Shown: in pieces, positions 1-10,471 of the stretch
Numbering within the stretch: the stretch's first letter is position 1
How the letters are laid out: each line of letters opens with the position of its first letter
Source of the DNA: Gerris lacustris
Lineage: Eukaryota > Arthropoda > Insecta > Hemiptera > Gerridae
NCBI GenBank assembly: GCA_951217055.1
Contig: OX578286.1
Span: forward strand, 34,938,345 to 35,002,344
DNA: 64,000 nt
Reading direction: 5' to 3'
Made by a program: the position numbers and the translations under genes
The notes under the pieces: model-generated
What the model was told of the DNA's origin: nothing
The model's input: the letters and a program-made list of their open reading frames with translations, nothing else
Database searches by the model: none

Positions 1-150
1 ATTCTACCTATTTAAATATTATTTATTAATTATTTATTTTTAACGCCTTAATTCTACTCATTAATATTTATTTAAAAATATAATATTATACTGTGTTCTT
101 AATGTTATTACTATTATGCTTACAGTTAATATAATGGACATTATTGTTAT

Positions 151-1596
151 TTATTTTTTAAACGCTGGTCTTTTATCTTGTAAAATAGACATGTAATATT
201 TATTAAAATCTCTTGAATCAGTTTTAAAATTCATTGTTTTTTCCTCTAAAGTAAGGTGGGCGCTTTCAAGCAATAATCTTTTAAATTTATTATTTTCTGT
301 ATTAAGAATTTTAGTCCTTTCAAAATTCATACTGTGTCCATTATTTAGTCTGTTACTAATTTATTGTAATGTTTAAACCATATAGATTTGATTAATTTTA
401 TCGGGTAAAAATTGAAAATAAGTTTTTTATAAATTAACGTTTTAATTTCTGGGATAAGTGAGTAGTGCGTTAATTTAATCGCAGTTTGAATTAAATTAGA
501 AATACTATTTACTTTCTGGTAATACGGATGACTAGAGTAGAAATTGAGAAATTTATTATTCTTAATACTTTTTTCATACCATTTGGTCTTAATAATTCCA
601 TCTAATTCTCTTATTATCGTGCAATTTAAATAATTTAATCTTCCATCTTTTTCCATTTCATGTGTGAAAACTATATTTGGATGAAATTTATTTAAGTCAT
701 TAAGAATTGCTTCTAATTCTGACTGTTTAATAATCAAAAACAAGTCATCTATATATTTCTTTATAATTTTTGGTTTGATTGTAAACAATTCATTCATAAA
801 ACACCCACTAATACTCACAGATAAACTGTTTCCCATTTGCATACCACCTATCTGTCTATACAATTCTTTGTCATATAGGAAATATGAGTTGTTGCAACAA
901 AATTTAAACTTCTAAAAAAGTTTGTTTACATTTAATCGTAGTATATGGAAAAATCTTGTCCCATTGTTTACTAATTATCTTATAGACTTCTGATAAGGGA
1001 ACACTAGTGAAAAGGGCTTGAACATCTAAAGATACTAAAATTTCATTTAGTTCAATTTTATAATTTTCTAAAATCTTTTTAAACTCTTCTGAATTTTTAA
1101 CGTCATATTGATTATCATTATTTAAAAAATTGAAAGATGGGGCTAATAGCTTTGAAAGTTTCTCTGTGGGAGAATTTATGTTATTTACAATAGGTCTTAT
1201 TGGTCTATCCTGTTTATGCATTTTAATTAAACCATACATTCTGGCAAAATGACAGCTATTTATATTTAATTCCGTTTTTTCTTTCTTGTTTATAAACTTC
1301 TTTTTTTCTAATTTATTTATTAAATTATTATAATCTTTTTTAATGTCTTTCAATTTATTATTTACATCAGTTCTAATCTTCCTGTAGACCAGGTTGTGAT
1401 TTAAGTGTTCAATCATTTTATCATTATATTGTTCTTTATTCATAATTACTGCTAAATTGCTTTTATCAGCTTTAAAAATTATAATATTTGGGTTGCTAGT
1501 TAGGAAATTCTTAGTTTTAACAGCATCTTTCAAAATTTGATTTTCTATAATACCAAGTTTAACTTTTTTATTTTTGTAACTATCTTGAAAATTCAT
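151..1596 (-). mobile_element. Penelope-like retroelement fragment (RT, decayed)
   Basis: Two minus-strand open segments (904-1596 and 345-863) together read as a Penelope-like reverse transcriptase. The first contains the fingers-type block YGLIKMHKQDRPIRPIVNN and motif A SLDVQALFTSVP. The second has motif B GGMQMGNSLSVSISG and the catalytic motif C YIDDLF. A frame break separates them at about 864-903. After a stop at 345, another frame continues to 151 with a typical Penelope C-terminal tail (FERTKILNTENNKFKRLLLE). The GIY-YIG endonuclease normally placed between RT and tail is not visible, so this copy appears internally deleted as well as frameshifted. The 5' part is missing. It is a dead copy; the class assignment is firm, the family is not. 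Confidence 0.85.
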
Positions 1597-2310
1597 AATA
1601 CTTTTTATCAGGTGGCTGCGACCATTTTGCCATACATGTTTAGAAAAATGATACCCCGAGGGGAAATCGAGAAATCAATTTTAACTCTAAATTTGGGGGC
1701 ACTACCCCTAAGAACTCTGAAAAACGTGAAAAAAAAATATATATATATATATTTATCCAATATTATTATTCTAACAATTATTTTCAACGTCATTTTGCTT
1801 CAAAAACGGACAAAACCTTGTTTTTGTTTCAAAAGCGGACAACTCCACTTTTTACCTCCTTTTAGCAACTAAAATTTCAAAGTAATTCACGTTTTCAGTA
1901 CTTCTAACTAGTTTTGAGCCTATTAAGAATCTACAGACAAAAATCATTGCTCTAGCACCTATAGAATTTGAGCTACAGTTTTTCGGCTCTCCTGTAAAAC
2001 TTTAAAATGTGCTCATGTCTGTCTTTGATACTAAGCTCCTCATGTATTCATAATACCTACAGAAATACATAATGAACCAAATTTAAATTTCAAAATATAT
2101 CATTTTATTTATATATTATAAAACATAATATAAATCATATAAATTTTAACATTAACTATATGATTTTAAATAAATGAACAAGAAAAAAAAAAAAAAAAAA
2201 ATTATATCAATTACATTAATTTCATATTATTGTTAACTTACCATTCACTGATATAATTGTTAACACAAACATTTTAATAATAAAATATATACAACATAAC
2301 TAACAATAGT
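1597..2310. other. gene-free AT-rich stretch
   Basis: No credible coding region. There is a short TA tract near 1738-1752 and a poly-A tract at 2184-2200. The open frames here are uninterrupted AT-rich sequence without recognisable protein character. Confidence 0.5.
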
Positions 2311-2311
2311 A

Positions 2312-2839
2312 CATTACGCGTCGAGTGCGGAAAGTAGCATTTTGCAAACTCCACACTCGCAATGCAAAATGCCGTTTTCGCATGAGTTGCGTACCGTACT
2401 TTATCTACGATTGTTAGATTTAAATAATAAATACAGAAAAAAATAAACTTTCTGTATGTAAGTTCGTATCTCTCTCTTGATAAAGATGGCATTAATTCTT
2501 GAGTTTTATTTTTTGCCAAATTAATTATTTCTGGAGGAGTATTATTCTCCACATTTTCGTCAAAGTCACTTGATTCACTCATTGTTTTTCACTAAAAACT
2601 CGATATAAACAGTTACTTTAATAAAAGAACAGCAAATTAGTTTTGTTAAATGTAAACAAACTCGTTAATCGTGCGTAAAGCTGAAGAATTCCTCTTCTTT
2701 ACCGCGCTAGCGTGGTAAAGAAGAGGAATTCTTCAGAACTATGAGACGCGCATGCGCAATGAATACAAGTATGTAAATAATCACTGTCTACGCATCTAAA
2801 CAGAGATATAATGTTTATATTTCGTATCAATCGTAGATA
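2312..2839 (-). mobile_element. interspersed repeat with tyrosine-recombinase-like ORF start (copy 1)
   Basis: About 530 bp, repeated at 45261-45837 and 52716-53285, with its right half again at 28862-28992. All copies end CAATCGTAGATA, and the inverse TATCTACGATTG lies about 90 bp inside the left end. The minus strand carries a 102-codon ORF (2582 to 2274). Its first half, ending LMPSLSRERYELTYRKF, resembles the N-terminal SAM-like core-binding region of arthropod Crypton-like tyrosine recombinases; that comparison is from memory. The second half is translated hairpin sequence, so the ORF is truncated. The left end is itself a hairpin built on CATTTTGC and GCAAAATG arms. Best read as a non-autonomous element that carries a piece of a recombinase gene. 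Confidence 0.55.
2681..2736. repeat. perfect 23-bp palindrome inside the repeat
   Basis: Arms CTGAAGAATTCCTCTTCTTT + ACC and its exact reverse complement flank the 10-nt loop GCGCTAGCGT. The same hairpin is present at about 45674-45730 and, with one change, at 53125-53180. Only its right arm survives near 28864. Confidence 0.9.
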
Positions 2840-3382
2840 AAAGCATTTTATCATATAACATAAATATCATACAACATATTTTTTTTCATATAACATATTA
2901 ACAAGGTTCTATACAGAAATAATTACTACGTTCACACATCGTTTTGGAAACGGTTTTGAAAACGATCCGCTAGTTCAAAACGCTGTACGAACGGAGATCG
3001 ACGGATCGTATCGGTTTAGATCCGATCCACCAAAAATAATACAACAATCAATGTGTAGAATAATAATTAATCATAAATACTTAATAATGAGTTTCAACTT
3101 GACTTATTTTTACTTTTAAACATTAATAATAAGGAACACTCAATGTGTAGAATAATAATTAATCATAAATTTAAAAGTATAATTATTTAACTAAAAACTA
3201 ATTAATTCAAATAGGAATTAAAATATAATAATATTTACAATTAAAATTTGTATTTTAATAATATGAAAAATAAAATAAACAGTTAATATAATTGATCCAA
3301 ATTTTATGATAATTATACATAATGAAAGTAAAGGTAGTTAAAGAGCAGATACTGTTTCAAGTTTACTACTATAGTATGCATG
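2840..3382. other. gene-free AT-rich stretch
   Basis: No gene seen. A roughly 30-bp direct repeat (AATGTGTAGAATAATAATTA and onward) occurs at about 3051 and again at about 3142. Confidence 0.5.
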
Positions 3383-3385
3383 TTA

Positions 3386-3640
3386 AGGTGGAAACACACT
3401 ACCATCACGTCACGTGACATCACGTGACGTGATATCACATGAAAAAAGTGTGCGGTGCTGATTTTGTAAGGTTTGTATACATTGCAGCTACACTACCATC
3501 ACGTCACGTGATGTCACGTGACGTGATGGTAGTGTGTTTCCGCCTGTATTCAAACCTTACAAAATCAGCACCGCACACTTTTTTCATGTGATATCACGTC
3601 ACGTATTGTCACGTGACGTGATGGTAGTGTGTTTCCGCCT
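3386..3640. mobile_element. Harbinger-like palindromic MITE with TTA TSD
   Basis: A 255-bp element with near-perfect inverted arms of about 95 bp that begin AGGYGGAAACACACTACCAT. It is flanked by TTA at 3383-3385 and 3641-3643, a TWA-type TSD as in PIF/Harbinger. A third copy of the terminal sequence forms a palindrome in the middle (about 3490-3537). Five CACGTG cores lie in the three palindromic blocks. No ORF, so non-autonomous. Confidence 0.75.
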
Positions 3641-3654
3641 TTATGGTAATGACA

Positions 3655-3826
3655 AGTTGTGACTTTTGATACTCAGATTAGCCAACCTAAATGGTGGGGC
3701 CAGAGACATTTTTGTTTGTCCAGTTGGCCCTGACCTTCTAGAATTCAAATCTCTGACTTCTCATTGGCCCACCACCCCAATTTTTCGGATTTGCCCACAC
3801 TGTCAAAAGTCACAACTCATAACGTG
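3655..3826. repeat. short foldback repeat
   Basis: AGTTGTGACTTTTGA near 3653 is matched by TCAAAAGTCACAACT near 3811. The interior is GC-richer (TTGGCCC and GGCCCACC blocks). A related end occurs at about 16466-16480. Confidence 0.45.
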
Positions 3827-3904
3827 CAAACTGTAGTAGTTACTTTGTATAACGGTTTTGACTATAGTTATCATAACAGTACTGATAATTTTTATAAGTC
3901 AGGC

Positions 3905-4440
3905 TTGGTATATATGAAGTTATGACTGGGTGGAGGAAAGATGGTAGAAGGGTATATCAGCAAAAGAAGAATTATCTTCTAGAGGAATAAAGGTGTATAA
4001 GAGCTGGTTGGGTTATATTATATACATTACAGTCTATAAGATTAGAGTTGGCACAATCGAAGGAGGAAAAATTTTGAGAGGGAAACGATCCTATTGGTCC
4101 GCCATCTTGAATGCAACTTTAGAAAAAAATGCCCTACTCTACCCCTGTTCCACAAAAAAATATAACATGGCAACACTGATTTTCCCTTTTTATAACCCCA
4201 AAACTACCTCCACGTTTGTTGTTTCCCGCCTTCGATTGTGCCAACTCTAATCTTATAGACTGCTAATATAGGGTGAAAACCAAACCACCTCTTAAATTTG
4301 ATTTGACCTCTCACTCATGACTAATACTTCAATACACCTTTGTTCCTTAATGAGAAGATGATTCTTCTTTTGCCGATATAACCCTTATATCGGCAGAACA
4401 ACCCTCCCCCCTCCACTCCTAACTTCATATCTACAATGAC
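3905..4440. mobile_element. large inverted-repeat element hosting a second MITE
   Basis: Left arm (about 3913-3985; TATATGAAGTTATGACTGGG, then AGAAGAATTATCTTCT) is matched in reverse complement by the right arm (about 4340-4430). The interior is occupied by the separate TIR element at 4030-4262. No coding capacity is seen. Confidence 0.6.
4030..4262. mobile_element. MITE with perfect 34-bp TIRs
   Basis: Left end 4030-4063 (CAGTCTATAAGATTAGAGTT...) is exactly the reverse complement of 4229-4262. Length 233 bp. No clear TSD (flanks TTA and CTA). An open frame across it is incidental. Confidence 0.8.
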
Positions 4441-4558
4441 TGTGTAGTCAAAACGGGTCTGCATTATACTACTTATTTTAATTATAGTTTATAATGACAT
4501 ACTGACTAAATGAAGTAGTAATAGTGTTTGTTATTTAAATACCTTTAACTCATTATCT

Positions 4559-4564
4559 TATTTA
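4559..4564 (-). promoter_or_regulatory. candidate poly(A) signal for NACHT-ANK gene 1
   Basis: AATAAA on the minus strand about 150 bp beyond the stop codon of the gene ending at 4715. The AT content makes chance matches common. Confidence 0.3.
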
Positions 4565-4714
4565 TTTACAATTTTATATTTTAATACAAATTTTGACTTA
4601 CATGTTCCAATTATCAATGCATGATTAGGTTATTAAACTCCTCCTCTATACTCAAAGCTACATTGTAGAGGAGTACAAAAACAAATTCTTATTTTGTTTA
4701 TATAGTTAGTACAT

Positions 4715-7700
4715 CTAATTTTTTAAATAATAAATCATGTTAAAAAATAAATAAAATAACAAAAAATAAATTAAAAAAACCATATTAAGTTCTTTGATGT
4801 TTAAGCCTGACTTATCACCTAAATATAGACCAACCTCTAACTGGCCTCTGTAAATTGCTAGGTCTAATGGTGATTTACCGCTACAGTCTTTACTTCTCAG
4901 TGATGCTTCATCATTATTTTGGAGAAATTTAACCATTTCTAATTTACCATGTCCAGCGGCTAAATGCAAGGGAATCATTTCATAACTGTCTGTAGCCTTT
5001 AAATTAGCTTTTAGTTCGTTAACCAACACTTCAGCAAATTTTAAATAACCTTTTTTTGCAGCTATATGTAATAATGTTCTATTATATTTGTAACGAGTAT
5101 TAATATTTCTTTTAGCTTCAAACATGTCGAGACCACTTGCTCCTTTTTCAAGAAGTAATTCAGCGACATCCCAATGATGACCCTTATCAGCATAGCTTAA
5201 AGGGCTCCAACAAGAGATTTTGTCTTTAATATTAATACTTGCATTATAACTTAATAAAACCTTAACAATATCTAAGTAACCATTTGCTGCGGCTAAATGA
5301 AGTGCTGTTCTATTTCTTTTATCAGGACTATTTATATTAATTACTGAGTTTGATAATAACTCCTTAACCTTATCTTTATCATTATTTAAAACTGCCATAT
5401 GTAACTCATATTGATTTTGTCCTTTTTCATCCTTAGCTAGCTTTAAATCTAAGAAATTACGTATTACTTCATTTCCTTCTTTAAACATATGCTTAACTAA
5501 AAAATCTCGTACTTGGTTACACTTTGAATGATCTTCTCCATCTGCTAGGATATCAGCAAAGAAATCTGCAGCAAAATATTCAGCAAAAGTACGGTGAATA
5601 AAACTTGGTTTACCATTAATGATCTGATAAACAATACCATAATTTTCTATACCCATTCCTATTTTTTCATTTAATATTTTGATTTCTTTCTTTTCTCTCT
5701 CAGAAAGAATTTTTTTCAAATCCTCTTCAGAAAATAATGAACTTAAAGCTAATCTCCTATGTTTTTCAATAACAGAGCCCATTGAATCAATATATGTCTC
5801 CTGAACAAATTCATTTCTTAAATCCATATTACCTTTTTCTACAGAAATTATCTTATACCTGTTTTCCATAAATCGTTCATAAAGATCAATCAAATTAAGC
5901 CTGTCAGGTAATGTAGGTTTTTCAAGACCACGTTGATCAGGTTCAAGATCAGAGACTTTACCTAAATATTCGTAAAACTCTTCTTGAAAAACTTCAGCAA
6001 GCATTCTTAAGTTTAACGGTTCACCTGTAAACCCTATTTCTTCATCGGAGATAGTCTCAGATAATTTTGTGATAAGCATTTCAGAATAACTATTAGCTCG
6101 TACCTGGATTAAATCTGTAATATCTTCTAACTTAGGGAAATTATAAATGTTCTCTACTATTTCCTCAGCTGTTTTAGAATTTGTATGTTGTTTACCTAGC
6201 TGCTGCTCTAAAAGATCAGTTATCCTGTTAACTGATTCTTCTTTTTTAGAAGGTTCAAATTCCGAAGTTAAATTTTGGATTTGCCTTAGATTAACTTTGT
6301 TATCGATAAAATGGTTGTTAACTTCAATTATTTTAGAGACTATTTCAGCCAGACTTTTAATTTTTTCATCTTCAATTTCACTACCTATTTTAATAATAAA
6401 TGCTTTAATGACATCGTAAATAATGTTTGTCATCCAAAATTTCACTAAGACCTCTTTCTGGGTAACTTTAGATAACGGTTTTAGAGTGTGTGAAAACACA
6501 CTTAATTCATCTTCTAGATAGCATTGTGCGTAGGGGCGAGTAGTGATCCATAAACATTTCACCTTATTTTTTAAATAATTTAATAGTTTTATTACCTTAT
6601 CTTTATAAGCAATCTCATCAAAACCATCAAATAAAAAAATATAATTATTTAAATCTAGATATTTTATTTTTATACATTCCTTTAAAAATTCAACTATTTC
6701 ATTTGCGTTATTGAATGATCTTTTAGATAACTCATTTCCATGGTCATATAAGTTAACTCTAACAACTTTGACAGAACTACTAACCTTCATTTGCTCTATT
6801 GCTAAATGGGTGAGTAAAGTAGACTTACCCATACCAGGCTTTCCAGAAATTATAACAACTCTGTTATTAATATCACTTATTTTCTCAACTTCGCTGCTTT
6901 GTACTTCATATTGATCTACAAATTCCCTTAATTCAGACAGAAAACCTTGAGAATGTTGCCATATATACTTGCGTTCTTCCTCTTTAAGCCAATGAATATT
7001 ACGATCTTTGTATTCCTTACACAACGTTTCAAAATCTCTACGCTTATTAGAAATTATTACTATATCTTGATTTGTTTTAAGTTTGGCACTATCAATTTGA
7101 CTGCTTCTAGTAACAAAAAACCTGAATGTCTCTTTCATAAAATCTCCATTAATTACTGTACTACGGACCAATGTTCTAGGTGTATATTGGTTTTTAGTAA
7201 TACCTAATTCAGATATATTACCTTTTTCATTATTTAACAGTAGCAGTAATTCATAAATTTTTTTGTTTAACTGAATATTACCTTTTTTAATTTCATCTAT
7301 TCCTTCTTTAAGGGTTTCAGCTATTCTTTGACGTTCCTGTTTAGCATCTTCAAGGTATTGCATAAAATTTTTAAAATAGATACCTACATTCAAGTTTTTA
7401 AGATTATCTTCTATATTTTCTAATATCTTATGATCTTCTGCATTAACATTGCTTAGCTTTTTTAAATTTTTTAATCCTTCTGTGATATCAAGTTTAACTT
7501 CATTTAGTAGTTGCTTTATTCTTTGTTCTCCTAAATCATTATCATCTAAATTAATTTTTTCAAGTAGACTTTCTACCATTCTCTCTTGGTCTTTTATGTC
7601 TAACAGATACTGATAGCCTGTAAGTTGATTATCTTTCTCAATACTAGAAGGCCTATATTTGTCTTCTAATTCATCCCAATCCTCAGATTTTAAGAGACGG

Positions 7701-8491
7701 CGCCAACCATATTTACAAACTCTACTTTCTCCATCATTCTTTTCATAATAACTAAACCCGTTTTCTTCCCTTACTAACCCAACTTTTTCAAAAATACTAG
7801 CAGTTGACCACTTTTCTTTAAACAATTTATTTATATAGTATACCTGAAACCCAGGGGTCTTATTTATACACTTACCAATAGGAAGCCCATAAACTGATTC
7901 TATCTTTGACGCACCCAAAATAATAGCTTCAGTTAAACAGGCATCTATTTTTTTTAGGCGACTTATTGCTCTATTTACGGCATCTCTTGCCAATAGGTGC
8001 ATTGAGTGTTTTTCACCCTTATTTGTAGTCACATGCAGAAATTGCATTTCATAAATACTAAATAGGTCAAACCCAGCCTTTACCAATTCTCGTCTAAAAT
8101 TAGACTTATCATTTTGAAAACGATCAACCAGATCCACTAGATTGAAAGCTTTCTTTCTATGACGTTCACTACATATACTTTCAACCACTCCTTCTATCAA
8201 TTCTCCTCCTTTCTTTCCTAATACTCCTCCTACAGAGGGTAATAACAGCAATCCTATAATTTCACCTATTGCTTCTCCTTTTCCTGAAAATGCATCTGAA
8301 AATTTTCCTGCCTTTTTTGTTTCTCCTTCCAAAATCAGATAATAGGCATGCAATCTAGCCTCAAATTCTTTAACAAAATATTTAACAAACCATTCTAGTC
8401 TACATTTTACTTTCCTATCTGTCTGTTGTTGTGTTTCACTTACATGAAAGCTACAGCTTGGCTGAGGATCATCATAAGATCCTATATCCAT
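4715..8491 (-). CDS. NACHT-ankyrin STAND protein (NLR-like), copy 1
   Basis: 1258-residue single-exon ORF. Residues 1-290 are a conserved N-terminal region shared with the 34.6-40.4 kb paralogue, with a Gly-rich hydrophobic stretch at about 69-106. A charged helical linker spans about 300-420. A strongly conserved block (NKRRDFETLCKEYKDRNIHW, 482-501) precedes the NACHT NTPase: Walker A GKPGMGKST at 550-558, Walker B LFDGFDE around 620-626, sensor LWITTRP with R652. A helical region follows, then about six ankyrin units from 1027 to about 1235. The last 20 or so residues are hydrophobic (FLIYFLLFYLFFNMIYYL) and not ankyrin-like. Family knowledge: NACHT STAND proteins oligomerise on ligand sensing through the repeats; a role here in immunity is inference. 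The start matches the MDI start of the paralogue. No intron signal is needed. No close named family was recognised for the N terminus. Confidence 0.85.
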   Translation of the reverse strand: MDIGSYDDPQPSCSFHVSETQQQTDRKVKCRLEWFVKYFVKEFEARLHAYYLILEGETKKAGKFSDAFSGKGEAIGEIIGLLLLPSVGGVLGKKGGELIEGVVESICSERHRKKAFNLVDLVDRFQNDKSNFRRELVKAGFDLFSIYEMQFLHVTTNKGEKHSMHLLARDAVNRAISRLKKIDACLTEAIILGASKIESVYGLPIGKCINKTPGFQVYYINKLFKEKWSTASIFEKVGLVREENGFSYYEKNDGESRVCKYGWRRLLKSEDWDELEDKYRPSSIEKDNQLTGYQYLLDIKDQERMVESLLEKINLDDNDLGEQRIKQLLNEVKLDITEGLKNLKKLSNVNAEDHKILENIEDNLKNLNVGIYFKNFMQYLEDAKQERQRIAETLKEGIDEIKKGNIQLNKKIYELLLLLNNEKGNISELGITKNQYTPRTLVRSTVINGDFMKETFRFFVTRSSQIDSAKLKTNQDIVIISNKRRDFETLCKEYKDRNIHWLKEEERKYIWQHSQGFLSELREFVDQYEVQSSEVEKISDINNRVVIISGKPGMGKSTLLTHLAIEQMKVSSSVKVVRVNLYDHGNELSKRSFNNANEIVEFLKECIKIKYLDLNNYIFLFDGFDEIAYKDKVIKLLNYLKNKVKCLWITTRPYAQCYLEDELSVFSHTLKPLSKVTQKEVLVKFWMTNIIYDVIKAFIIKIGSEIEDEKIKSLAEIVSKIIEVNNHFIDNKVNLRQIQNLTSEFEPSKKEESVNRITDLLEQQLGKQHTNSKTAEEIVENIYNFPKLEDITDLIQVRANSYSEMLITKLSETISDEEIGFTGEPLNLRMLAEVFQEEFYEYLGKVSDLEPDQRGLEKPTLPDRLNLIDLYERFMENRYKIISVEKGNMDLRNEFVQETYIDSMGSVIEKHRRLALSSLFSEEDLKKILSEREKKEIKILNEKIGMGIENYGIVYQIINGKPSFIHRTFAEYFAADFFADILADGEDHSKCNQVRDFLVKHMFKEGNEVIRNFLDLKLAKDEKGQNQYELHMAVLNNDKDKVKELLSNSVININSPDKRNRTALHLAAANGYLDIVKVLLSYNASINIKDKISCWSPLSYADKGHHWDVAELLLEKGASGLDMFEAKRNINTRYKYNRTLLHIAAKKGYLKFAEVLVNELKANLKATDSYEMIPLHLAAGHGKLEMVKFLQNNDEASLRSKDCSGKSPLDLAIYRGQLEVGLYLGDKSGLNIKELNMVFLIYFLLFYLFFNMIYYLKN

Positions 8492-8700
8492 TTTTCTCCG
8501 ATGTAAACACGCTTCCCTGCCAGATCTTTTTAAACTAGATCTATTATCAAGTCGCTGCTGTAAATCTTACTCTTGATTGTGTTGAAAAGACCTCCTTAAC
8601 TTGTCCTACACACTGTCTGTCCTCCGTGTGTAACAACCTTCAGCTTAAATCCTCCTGCCTATTTAACATAAAGCAAGGTTATATTAGAGTTATAGAGTAG
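8492..8700 (-). promoter_or_regulatory. duplicated 5' flank of NACHT-ANK gene 1
   Basis: This stretch aligns by eye with 40402-40620 upstream of the second gene (shared runs such as CCTGCCTATTTAACATAAA and GGTTATATTAGA). It is probably 5' UTR and promoter. The sequence TTAAATAG/GCAGGA, read on the minus strand, could be a splice acceptor of a 5' UTR intron, but this is not certain. Confidence 0.45.
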
Positions 8701-9300
8701 GAAATATATGAAGAAGTGACATTATTTTGATTTATATGTTGTTTGATTTTTTTTTTAATTATATATTATTAATTTGTATTTTGTATCTTAAAATATGGTG
8801 TCAGAAGTGTTTTAATTTAAAGTATTACAAAGGAAAGGATAGGAAATCCCCAGAGAATAACCAGGAATTAGAAGAAAGAATTAACCCTAAGAGACACGGG
8901 CTGGTGCATTGAGTGAGCCATGTGTAAAAAAGCTTCTGTAAATAACAGATTCACAATGCGAGAATAAAAACCCCTTACTCTACCCTACCACTAGAGATTC
9001 CCAAAAACGGACTAAACAGTCTGCTTTGATTATTGCTTTGCTCTGCATTGTTTTGCTGTGTTTATTTGTCTTGGTGCACTGTATAGCCCCCTCCCCCCGG
9101 GCCACCATGTCCGATGTAGAGAAATTATGCCTTGCGATCAATATTTTTCGAATTGCATGAGTTGTCGGATTAGCTTGATGGTTGTGAGGAGTTATCTTAG
9201 AACTTTGACAACTAATAATAATTAATTAAGGTTGAAAGCCCGATACTAAGTCAGAACGCTGAAGGAGTAATTACTGATTTTTAATAGTAATTATCCTCAC
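8701..9300. other. gene-free spacer
   Basis: AT-rich sequence with no protein-like frame. A segment near 8715-8745 (AAGTGACATTATTTTGATTT) resembles 12476-12500, so part is repetitive. Confidence 0.4.
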
Positions 9301-9301
9301 A

Positions 9302-10400
9302 ATAAAACAGCTTATTAGAAATGCCAAAGAATACGGAATGCCACTCATTTTAATATTTATTGATTTTGAGAAGGCGTTTGACTGTCTCTCAAGACGAAAA
9401 GTAATAAGAGCTCTAGAAGTTAGCCAAATTGAGAAGGATTACATCGAAGTATTCCAGCACATTTTCGATAATACAAGCCTGGAAATAAAAATAGGTGAAG
9501 CCAGTCGAAGATTAAAAACCGAGCGAGGAGTAAGACAGGGGGACGTTCCTTTGGCAAAGTTATTTATAGCTACACTAGAAAGAGCTAGAGGAATCTAAGG
9601 TGGGATGGACTTGGAATAAATGTCAACGGTGAGTGGCTGAATAAGTTAGATTTTGCTGATGACATATGTTTAATAGCGAAGAATGAAGATGAAGCGAAGA
9701 AGATGATATCCGAATTGATTGTGAGAACAAAACAGATCGGTCTGAAACTAAATATAGGAAAATCCAAAATAATTGCATTTAATGAGACCAGCAAAGTGAA
9801 TTTACAGCTCGATGAAGGAAAATTGGAAAATGTTGACGAATTCATATATCTCGGACAGCTTATATCGAAAGAGGGTGAAATGAAAGAAGTTAGACGGAGA
9901 ATCAGCTTTGGGTGGCTCTGCTTCCGAAAGTACAGTCATTTATTTAGGTCTGAGGTGGACATAAGTCTCAAGAAGAAACTGTGGACTACTTGCGTACTCC
10001 CGATTATGTTGTACGGTTCCGAAACTTGGGTGCTGAGCAGAGAGGTAATAAATAAAATGCGAGTAGCGCAAAGGGGAATGGAGAGATGCATGCTCAGCAT
10101 TTCAAGAAGGGATAGAAAAACAAACAATTGATAGATATAGGAGAGGTGATCTTGGAAAGGAAATGGAGCTGGGCGGGTCACATAGCAAGAACGGAGGACG
10201 GAAGGTGGTCCAGGAAGATAATAGGATGGTACCCCTGGGAGAGAGTGAGGAAGAGAGGCAGACCACCGACTCATTGGGAGGAAGAGTTTAAGAAGAGTTG
10301 TGGAGGAGAGACCTGGCAGAGAGTGGCAAGGCAGCGCAAGGAATGGCAACGCATGAAAAGCGTATACAGGGATGTATGGCTACACAAGCAAGAAGAATAA
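9302..10400 (+). mobile_element. decayed LINE reverse transcriptase (RTE-like)
   Basis: Plus-strand fragments in three frames. 9302-9597 carries RT motif A (IFIDFEKAFD) and GVRQGDV. 9640-10131 carries the catalytic LDFADDICLIAKN and the thumb region (LYGSETWVLSR). 10128-10400 carries the C-terminal ERKWSWAGHIAR and KRGRPPTHWEEEF blocks. Frame breaks at about 9590 and 10120 make it inactive; the endonuclease end is missing. The C-terminal motifs fit insect RTE-type non-LTR elements; the clade is tentative. Confidence 0.8.
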
Positions 10401-10471
10401 AAGAAGTTATTTGTAATAATTTAAATGAATGTGGGTTTAAAGTTTAATTTTTTTAATGTTAATTTTAATAT

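Noticed and set aside
2274..2582. 102-codon frame as an intact host gene
   Set aside because: The same region is repeated three times with breaks; the second half translates a hairpin. Kept only as part of a mobile element.
4715..8491. bacterial endosymbiont contig rather than insect DNA
   Set aside because: Helitron, MITEs, LINE insertions and a spliced GOT1-like gene lie on the same sequence, and there are no bacterial gene clusters; an ancient transfer of the NACHT-ANK ancestor is still possible.
9936..10349. antisense 137-codon frame over the LINE
   Set aside because: Shadow of the reverse-transcriptase reading on the plus strand.
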